Positions 17,232 through 22,665 of a stretch of 22,665 nt of DNA are shown in pieces. The notes beneath the pieces were generated by a model, which was not told the origin of the DNA, made no database searches, and saw only the letters and a list, made by a program, of their open reading frames with translations. The translations under genes and the position numbers were made by a program. Location of the stretch: contig CAMZKQ010000108.1 in the NCBI GenBank assembly GCA_947311265.1, positions 1-22,665 on the forward strand. The letters run 5' to 3'. Every line of letters starts with the position of its first letter. Within the stretch, counting starts at the first letter, position 1. This stretch comes from an uncultured Chlorobiota bacterium. Its GTDB lineage: Bacteria; Bacteroidota; Bacteroidia; Bacteroidales; JAADGE01.

Positions 17232-18599
17232 ATGACTAAAACAGAAGAGCCCTCATTTAGAGACCGACCCAAAAATATCGACCCAAAAGGCTTCCGCAAA
17301 TGGGTATATGCTAAAAAACCAAAAGGAAAATGGTACAACAGAAGGACTGCGGTAAGCATTCTCCTACTCATTTTTTTTATATTTGCCCCAATCATAAAGG
17401 TAAACGACAACCCCTTTATGTTGCTAGATATCGAAAATCGAAAATTTATTATTTTCGGTGTGATTTTTTGGGCACAGGATATTTTAATTCTAGCATTTCT
17501 AATGCTTTCATTCATCTTCTTTATTCTGCTTTTTACCGTTACCTTTGGCAGGATTTGGTGCGGTTGGCTATGCCCACAAACCATTTTCCTTGAAATGGTT
17601 TTTCGCAAAGTCGAGTTCTGGATAGAAGGCACAGTAGCACAGCGAAAAAAGCTAGACAAATCGCCTTGGACAAAAGAAAAAATCATAAAAAAAACCGCCA
17701 AGCACACCATTTTTATACTCCTCTCTATTTTAATGACAAATATGTTCCTTCAATGGTTCATCGGCCCGGAACGGCTTTGGGAAATAATAACAGGAAGCAT
17801 AAGCGAACACTACAAAGGCTTAGCTATAATGTTGGGAATATCAGCATTTTTCTACTGGGTATATTCCTCCATAAGGGAGCAAATATGTACCATGTTTTGC
17901 CCCTACGGCAGAATGCAAGGCGTACTGCTCGACAAAAAATCAGTAATCGTAGCTTACGACTATAAAAGAGGCGAACCAAGAGGGGCAAAAACAGGAGGCG
18001 ACTGCATCAGTTGCAACCGTTGCGTTTCGGTATGCCCTACGGGCATTGATATAAAAGATGGCACGCAACTAGAATGCGTAAACTGCACCGCCTGTATCGA
18101 CGAATGCAATATTGTAATGACAAAAATAAATAAGCCCAAGGGGCTTATACGCTTTGCCTCGGTAGAGGGCATCGAAAACAAAAAAGCAAGCGTTTGGAGT
18201 GCACGTACCAAAGCCTATACTGCCGTACTTGTAGTATTGTTAGGTATTTTTGTTTATATGCTTGCCTCACGCCCTACCGTAGAGGCAACCATATTGCGAA
18301 CACCTGGCAGTACTTTTATGGAAACTAAGGATAATAAAATATCCAATACATTTAATATCCGCTTAATAAATAAAACCCACAAAGAAGCTGTTTTGACACT
18401 AAAACTGCTTTCCCACAAAGGCAAAATACAAATTGCAGGAAGCGAAATTAGAGTAAAAGACCAAGGTAAATTTCAAACTATTTTTATCTTAACAATAGAT
18501 AAAAAACAGATTACTAGCGATAAAATGGAAATTCAATTTGGGCTTTTTAATAAAGATAAATTGCTTGATAAAATTGAAGTAAACTTTGTATCACCTTAA
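17232..18599 (+). CDS. ccoG: Cytochrome c oxidase accessory protein CcoG (FixG/RdxA family)
   Basis: Membrane ferredoxin-like protein of 455 residues. Membrane segments surround WCGWLCPQT (109-117), FCPYGRMQG and a further helix near 330-350. Two 4Fe-4S cluster motifs are complete: CISCNRCVSVCP at 258-269 and CVNCTACIDEC at 282-292. The C-terminal domain is an immunoglobulin-like fold typical of CcoG. In other bacteria CcoG acts as a Cu(II) reductase during assembly of the cbb3 oxidase. The frame begins at a TTG at 17220, but the ATG at 17232 is preferred. The 113-base gap from ccoP shows no clear promoter. Confidence 0.94.
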   Translation: MTKTEEPSFRDRPKNIDPKGFRKWVYAKKPKGKWYNRRTAVSILLLIFFIFAPIIKVNDNPFMLLDIENRKFIIFGVIFWAQDILILAFLMLSFIFFILLFTVTFGRIWCGWLCPQTIFLEMVFRKVEFWIEGTVAQRKKLDKSPWTKEKIIKKTAKHTIFILLSILMTNMFLQWFIGPERLWEIITGSISEHYKGLAIMLGISAFFYWVYSSIREQICTMFCPYGRMQGVLLDKKSVIVAYDYKRGEPRGAKTGGDCISCNRCVSVCPTGIDIKDGTQLECVNCTACIDECNIVMTKINKPKGLIRFASVEGIENKKASVWSARTKAYTAVLVVLLGIFVYMLASRPTVEATILRTPGSTFMETKDNKISNTFNIRLINKTHKEAVLTLKLLSHKGKIQIAGSEIRVKDQGKFQTIFILTIDKKQITSDKMEIQFGLFNKDKLLDKIEVNFVSP

Positions 18600-18624
18600 T
18601 TAAAATAAACCTTAAATAAAACCA

Positions 18625-19068
18625 ATGAAACTCTCTTGGGGAACAGGCATATTTGCCTTCTTAATATTTTTTGTACTGCTAGGCATTACATTTGTAATCT
18701 TCTCTTTGCAATACGACGTTAATTTGGTGTATGAAGATTATTACCAAAAAGGAGCCAATTATACACAGACAATAAAAGAAAAACAACGCTCTGCAAAATA
18801 TCAAAATACTATTTTCCTTACAGAAAAAGACAAGGAAATATTAATTAATTTTCCAGATGAAATAAACAGCTCTTCCATAAAAAAAGGAGAGGTACTCTTT
18901 TTTAGACCGTCCGATAGGTACAAAGATTTATCTTTTCAGTTAGCAATAGAAAATGGAGTAATGAAAGTGCTAAATAAAGACCTTATTTCAGGACGCTACC
19001 TAGTAAAAATAAATTGGGAAATGAATAAAAATTCTTTTTTAGTTGAAAAAGAATTTGAAGTGAAATAA
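18625..19068 (+). CDS. ccoH: FixH/CcoH family protein
   Basis: Protein of 147 residues with a single N-terminal membrane segment (about 5-28), the FixH signature YEDYYQKGANY (37-47) and a small extracytoplasmic beta domain ending in LVKINWEMNKNSFLVEKEFEVK. FixH family members are needed for cbb3 oxidase assembly or stability. It lies 25 bases after ccoG and 15 before the TauE-like gene, so all three are likely one transcript. The length is normal. Confidence 0.9.
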   Translation: MKLSWGTGIFAFLIFFVLLGITFVIFSLQYDVNLVYEDYYQKGANYTQTIKEKQRSAKYQNTIFLTEKDKEILINFPDEINSSSIKKGEVLFFRPSDRYKDLSFQLAIENGVMKVLNKDLISGRYLVKINWEMNKNSFLVEKEFEVK

Positions 19069-19083
19069 ACTAAAAGTTAGCAA

Positions 19084-19847
19084 ATGGAAATCATTTTTAC
19101 AGGTTTGCTACTTGGGCTAATGGGCAGTTTCCACTGCGTAGGCATGTGTGGCCCGATAGCACTAGCGTTGCCCCTTAGGGGTAATACTTTTTTTCAAAAA
19201 GCAATAGGGGGCATATTGTATAACCTTGGGCGAACCCTTACTTACGCCACAATGGGGGCAATCTTTGGGCTGTTAGGCCAAGGGCTAGAAATGCTCGGTT
19301 TCCAGCGTTGGGTCTCCATAGCCATGGGCAGCATAATGATTATTTCCGTACTTTTCCCCGCACTATTTTCCAATTTCGCTTTCGAGAAAGGTGTCTTTTC
19401 TTTTGTTGGGAATATAAAAAAAGACTGCAAAAACTGTTTGCAGTAAAGTCCTATGCAGGGCTTTTTAGTATTGGCTTGCTTAATGGGCTTTTGCCCTGTG
19501 GGCTAGTGTATATGGCAATTGCAGGAGCTTTGGGTACAGGAAATGTGCCTTATGCCACATTATTTATGGTGCTTTTTGGGCTAGGAACTTTGCCCATGAT
19601 GCTTGCAATTTCCTTGGCAGGAAATATGTTGAGCTCTAAAATTAGAACAAAATTGACTAAAATTGTACCTTATGTTATTGTTTTTGTAGGGCTTATTTTT
19701 GTACTCAGGGGCTTAAGTTTAGGCATTCCATTTTTGAGCCCTCCAGAAGATAAAATAAAGCAAAAGTTTGAGCAAAAATTAGAACATACACAAACCAGAG
19801 GGAGTATCCTCTCTGGCGAAACGCCAGCTTGTTGCAAAACAGAGTGA
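19084..19847 (+). pseudogene. TauE/SafE-DsbD_2 family membrane protein of the cco cluster, frameshifted
   Basis: One gene read in two frames. The first frame (19084-19446, 120 residues) gives GSFHCVGMCGPIALALP and three membrane segments, then ends in a spurious NIKKDCKNCLQ tail. The second frame continues with RLQKLFAVKSYAGLFSIGLLNGLLPCGLVYMAIAGAL and three more segments to 19847. The switch is at the A7 run at 19416-19422. One more A would read NIKKRLQKLF and yield a normal 254-residue protein. The paired CxxC-like MC and PC motifs in each half resemble the DsbD_2/SafE family found in cco clusters, with a presumed role in metal or redox handling during oxidase assembly. The break falls in the loop between the two halves. 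It may be a sequencing artefact, a mutation or a slippage site. Confidence 0.85.
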
Positions 19848-19871
19848 TTCTGTAGTACAGAAAAGAAAGTA

Positions 19872-19931
19872 TTTTGCGGTTTAAATCGCAAATTATTATG
19901 GTGTTTTGCGGTTTAAATCGCAAATTATTAT
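19872..19931 (+). repeat. Left pair of near-palindromic repeats flanking the ATPase gene
   Basis: Two identical 28-base units at 19872-19899 and 19904-19931 are separated by GGTG, a period of 32. Each contains the near-palindrome TTTGCGGTTTAAATCGCAAA, which can form a 10-bp hairpin with one G.U pair in plus-strand RNA, followed by TTATTAT. The pair starts 24 bases after the TauE-like stop codon and ends 21 bases before the ATPase ATG. Confidence 0.92.
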
Positions 19932-19938
19932 ATATTTG
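19906..19938 (+). promoter_or_regulatory. Possible promoter of the ATPase gene, overlapping the second repeat
   Basis: TATATTTG at 19931-19938 matches the -7 consensus. The best -33 candidate, TTG at 19906-19908, lies inside the left arm of repeat unit 2 and is 22 bases away, slightly longer than usual. If used, the leader would be under 10 bases, or the transcript nearly leaderless. The repeat could then regulate its own gene. Confidence 0.4.
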
Positions 19939-19952
19939 TAAAAATACCTGCT

Positions 19953-21083
19953 ATGATAAACCGTAAATTAAAGAAAATAATATTAGATAATTTATTTAAA
20001 AATAAAGCAATAATTCTATTTGGCCCCCGGCAAACAGGAAAAACGACATTGATACAAGAGGTTTGCAAATCGACTAAAAAATCAATGATTTGGCTAGATG
20101 GTGATGAGCCAGATATTCGAGAACAACTCTCAGGAGCAACTTCTACATTTTTGAAATCATTAATTGGGCAACACAAAATTGTAGTTATTGATGAGGCACA
20201 AAGAATTAAAAATATCGGGCTTACCATGAAACTGATTACGGATAAAATCCCAGAAACACAGCTTATAGTATCAGGTTCGTCTGCCTTTGGGTTGGCAAAT
20301 AAAATAAATGAGCCACTAACTGGGCGGAAATTTGAATACTTATTGTTACCTATTTCATTTCAAGAAAAACGAGATGATACTAGCTTGCTTGAAGAGAAAA
20401 GGCTACTGAATCATCGGCTTATATATGGCTACTACCCCGATGTCTTAAATGCTTCTGGAAATAGAAAGGAGATACTCAAGTCATTGTCCGATAGTTATTT
20501 ATATAAGGATATTTTAACTTGGGAGAATATAAAAAAACCAGATAAACTAGAACGTTTAGTACAACTTATTGCTTTTCAGTTAGGCAGCCAAGTTTCGTAT
20601 AACGAACTTAGCCGCTCATCTGGGCTCGATAATGAGACCGTTGAAAGGTACATTTACTTACTCGAAAAAGCATTTATTATTTTCCGTTTAAACTCTTTTA
20701 GCCGCAACCTTCGTACGGAACTTAAAAAAAGCAAGAAAATTTATTTCTATGATAATGGGATTAGAAATGCGGTAATAAATAATTTTAATGCCGTGGAACA
20801 AAGAAGTGATGTTGGGGCTTTGTGGGAAAATTTCTTAATCTCGGAAAGAATAAAATACAATAATTATAATGCCGTTTATGCCAATCGTTTTTTTTGGAGA
20901 ACCCAAGCACAGCAAGAAATTGACTATATAGAAGAGCGGGAAGGGCAACTATTTGCTTACGAATTTAAGTGGAACACAAGCAAGGCTGGAAAAAAGGCTA
21001 TATCAAAAACCTTTACAACTGCTTACCCTGAAAGCAAAACAGAAGTAATTACCCCTTTAAACTTTACAAATTTTGTATGTTGA
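19953..21083 (+). CDS. AAA_14/DUF4143-type ATPase with PD-(D/E)XK-like C-terminus
   Basis: Protein of 376 residues. Walker A is GPRQTGKT at 24-31, Walker B IVVIDEAQ at 76-83, a sensor-like VSGSSA follows at 106-111, and the family-specific TGRKFEYLLLPISFQE is at 123-138. A winged-helix-like segment spans about 200-245 (QVSYNELSRSSGLDNETVERYIYLLEKA, where a new helix pair can be drawn). The C-terminal DUF4143 part has LWENFLISE near 290 and EIDYIEEREGQLFAYEFKW at 322-340, where Asp324, Glu337 and Lys339 fit a PD-(D/E)XK nuclease core. The family is widespread and multi-copy in many bacteria, with unclear function. The gene separates the TauE-like gene from ccoI and is bracketed by repeat pairs. 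The frame is intact and base composition is like its neighbours. Confidence 0.92.
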   Translation: MINRKLKKIILDNLFKNKAIILFGPRQTGKTTLIQEVCKSTKKSMIWLDGDEPDIREQLSGATSTFLKSLIGQHKIVVIDEAQRIKNIGLTMKLITDKIPETQLIVSGSSAFGLANKINEPLTGRKFEYLLLPISFQEKRDDTSLLEEKRLLNHRLIYGYYPDVLNASGNRKEILKSLSDSYLYKDILTWENIKKPDKLERLVQLIAFQLGSQVSYNELSRSSGLDNETVERYIYLLEKAFIIFRLNSFSRNLRTELKKSKKIYFYDNGIRNAVINNFNAVEQRSDVGALWENFLISERIKYNNYNAVYANRFFWRTQAQQEIDYIEEREGQLFAYEFKWNTSKAGKKAISKTFTTAYPESKTEVITPLNFTNFVC

Positions 21084-21102
21084 GTAAATTTAATACCATA
21101 GA

Positions 21103-21157
21103 TTTTGCGATTCAAATCGCAAATTATTGCAATATTTAGCGGTTTGAATCGCAAAAA
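21103..21157 (+). repeat. Right pair of near-palindromic repeats flanking the ATPase gene
   Basis: Unit 3 (21103-21128) contains TTTGCGATTCAAATCGCAAA followed by TTATT, with a perfect 9-bp stem. Unit 4 (21135-21157) contains GCGGTTTGAATCGC with diverged flanks. Their cores start at 21107 and 21139, again exactly 32 bases apart and in the same orientation as the left pair. They begin 19 bases after the ATPase stop codon and end 19 bases before the ccoI ATG. Confidence 0.88.
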
Positions 21158-21176
21158 TAACTATATTAAAAAGAAA

Positions 21177-22665
21177 ATGAAGGCAAGTGATACTAATTCT
21201 AACTGCGTACATTGTGGTTCGGATAATGGAAAAAATCCCATTTTATGGAATAATCTTGCCTTTTGTTGCAACGGCTGCAAAACCGTATATGAAATACTGA
21301 ACGAAAATAAGCTCTACAAATACTACGAAATTGAAGACCAACCAGGGATAAAAAGCACGACCCCTTCCACAAAAAATAAATACGCCTACCTTGATAAAGA
21401 CGAAATACTATCTCAAATTTATGACTTTAATGAAGGGGGAGTTGCAAAAGTTGTTCTTAAAATCCCAGTAATCCACTGCTCCTCTTGCATTTGGTTGCTC
21501 GAAAATTTGAATACGCTTAATAAAGGCGTACTAAGCTCAGCAGTTCATTTTGCAAAAAAAGAAGTTACCATTATTTTTAGCACCGAAAAAACGAGTTTGC
21601 GTTTAATTGTAGAACTGTTAAGCTCACTTCACTACGCACCAGAAATAAACCTTAACCATTCCGATAGGAAAGAAAAATCAAAAGCCCATAAAAAAAGCTT
21701 GTATAAACTAGGACTGGCAGGTTTCGTTTTTGCCAATGTGATGTTATATAGTTTGCCAGAGTACTTTAATGGCGAACCACTAGAAGGCAACCTTAGCCTT
21801 TTCCTTAGCCTAATTAGCTACATTTTAGTAATCCCAGTAGTATTATACAGTGCCAACGATTACTTTATATCAGCATATAAAAACCTAATTAATAGGCTGG
21901 TAAGTATAGATTTGCCAATAGCAATAGGTATATCCATGCTTTTTTTAGTTACCTCTTACGAGCTAATTTGGCAAACAGGACAGGGCTATGCAGATAGCCT
22001 TGCAGGGCTAATATTTTTCCTGTTATTAGGAAAGTGGTATCAAAGTAAAACCTACGAAGCCCTCTCTTTCGAGCGCGATTACAGATCCTACTTCCCGGTA
22101 GCAGTAACTCGAATTATAGGCAACAAGGAAGAGAGTATATTACTTAGCGAAGTAAAAAAAGAGGACGAATTAATAATCCGTAGCAAAGAGCTTATCCCCG
22201 CAGATGCAGAGCTAGTTGACGGGCAAGGAGTAATCGACTACAGCTTTGTAACCGGAGAGTCGGTACCAGTTACTAAAAAAGTGGGCGACCCCATTTATGC
22301 AGGAGGGCGGCAAATGGCAGGCATTATTCGGGTACGAATAAAAAAAGAAGTGGAGCAAAGTAGGCTTACCCAACTTTGGAACGAAAGCGAAACCGCAGAA
22401 AGTAGCCAGCAGAATTTCAAAAACAGAACCGATAAAATTAGCAAATATTTTACAGTTACAATAATAGCCTTAGCAATATTGGGCTTTGTGGCTTGGGCAA
22501 TACTTGGCGAATTAAATACCGCATTTTATGTATTTACTTCGGTGCTTATTGTAGCCTGCCCTTGTGCCTTGGCACTTTCTGTGCCATTTGCCTTCGGCAA
22601 TACTATGCGTATTTTTGGTAAGAAGGGCATGTATATAAAAAATACCGAAGTGATAGAAAAACTAA
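21177..22665 (+). CDS. ccoI: Copper-translocating P1B-type ATPase CcoI (3' end outside the window)
   Basis: The first 496 codons of a heavy-metal P-type ATPase, open to the window edge. The N-terminus has the cysteine-rich domain typical of CcoI/FixI (CVHCG at 9-13, then FCCNGCKTVY), followed by an HMA-like domain with HCSSCIW. Several membrane segments follow, then the actuator domain with TGES in FVTGESVPVTKK, and the transmembrane Cu-binding CPC motif in VACPCALALSVPFAFGN. The DKTG phosphorylation site would lie beyond the end. In other bacteria CcoI supplies copper for CuB of the cbb3 oxidase, matching the genes upstream. Translating by hand I found no frameshift, even across an A7 run near 21555. 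The start ATG is 19 bases after the last repeat unit, and I see no consensus promoter before it. Confidence 0.94.
   Translation, partial: MKASDTNSNCVHCGSDNGKNPILWNNLAFCCNGCKTVYEILNENKLYKYYEIEDQPGIKSTTPSTKNKYAYLDKDEILSQIYDFNEGGVAKVVLKIPVIHCSSCIWLLENLNTLNKGVLSSAVHFAKKEVTIIFSTEKTSLRLIVELLSSLHYAPEINLNHSDRKEKSKAHKKSLYKLGLAGFVFANVMLYSLPEYFNGEPLEGNLSLFLSLISYILVIPVVLYSANDYFISAYKNLINRLVSIDLPIAIGISMLFLVTSYELIWQTGQGYADSLAGLIFFLLLGKWYQSKTYEALSFERDYRSYFPVAVTRIIGNKEESILLSEVKKEDELIIRSKELIPADAELVDGQGVIDYSFVTGESVPVTKKVGDPIYAGGRQMAGIIRVRIKKEVEQSRLTQLWNESETAESSQQNFKNRTDKISKYFTVTIIALAILGFVAWAILGELNTAFYVFTSVLIVACPCALALSVPFAFGNTMRIFGKKGMYIKNTEVIEKL

Larger units (their letters stand above)
19872..21157 (+). mobile_element. 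Putative repeat-bounded ATPase cassette
   Basis: The segment consists of two repeat units, one gene and two repeat units, with short, nearly equal spacers. It lies between two genes that belong together functionally (the cco-linked TauE-like gene and ccoI). No transposase, integrase or target-site duplication can be seen, so mobility is inferred only from this layout. Confidence 0.35.

Noticed and set aside
17171..17710. Minus-strand open frame of 179 codons across the start of ccoG
   Set aside because: It is antisense to ccoG, whose iron-sulfur motifs and length are fully convincing.
19308..19420. The ATG at 19308 as the true start of a separate gene for the second TauE-like half
   Set aside because: The first roughly 37 codons from this ATG are out of frame with the real gene and translate to non-membrane nonsense.
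19872..19931. A short CRISPR array
   Set aside because: There are only two units with a 4-base gap, no spacers of normal size and no cas genes.

Overview
The window comes from the chromosome of a Bacteroidota bacterium. The supporting evidence is low GC content, almost no Shine-Dalgarno sequences, several promoters of the TTG-N18-20-TAnnTTTG type used by this phylum's primary sigma factor, a DUF4270 lipoprotein, and a cbb3 oxidase whose subunits I and II are fused (CcoNO). I cannot place it below phylum level.

Layout. Positions 1-8203 hold housekeeping genes: an initiator-type tRNA-Met and glmM on the minus strand, then on the plus strand a PLP-dependent arginine-decarboxylase-type enzyme, a mitochondrial-type citrate synthase ending in a strong terminator, the ribosome-rescue hydrolase ArfB, oligopeptidase B and a truncated GT5 (starch-synthase-like) protein. 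Positions 8383-13385 hold the DUF4270 lipoprotein, glmS (split by a frameshift) and a TPR-containing histidine kinase. GlmS and GlmM catalyse successive steps from fructose-6-phosphate to glucosamine-1-phosphate for cell-wall precursors.

Positions 13585-22665 are a cbb3-type (high-affinity) cytochrome oxidase cluster: ccoS (59 residues), ccoNO, ccoQ, ccoP, ccoG, ccoH, a frameshifted TauE/SafE-DsbD_2 family membrane protein, and ccoI, which is cut by the window edge. Structural subunits (NO, Q, P) sit with assembly factors (S, G, H) and the copper-import ATPase (I). The c-type hemes are unusually distributed: CcoNO carries two CxxCH motifs and CcoP only one, so the canonical total of three is kept.

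The most unusual element is at 19872-21157, between the TauE-like gene and ccoI. It is an AAA_14/DUF4143-type ATPase with a PD-(D/E)XK-like C-terminus, bracketed on each side by a pair of near-palindromic repeats. Both pairs have a 32-nt period and the same orientation. This looks like a self-contained cassette placed in the cco cluster.

Two genes (glmS and the TauE-like gene) are each broken by what looks like one missing A in a poly-A tract. Sequencing error, true mutation and transcriptional slippage all remain possible. No stretch longer than 300 bases lacks a gene.
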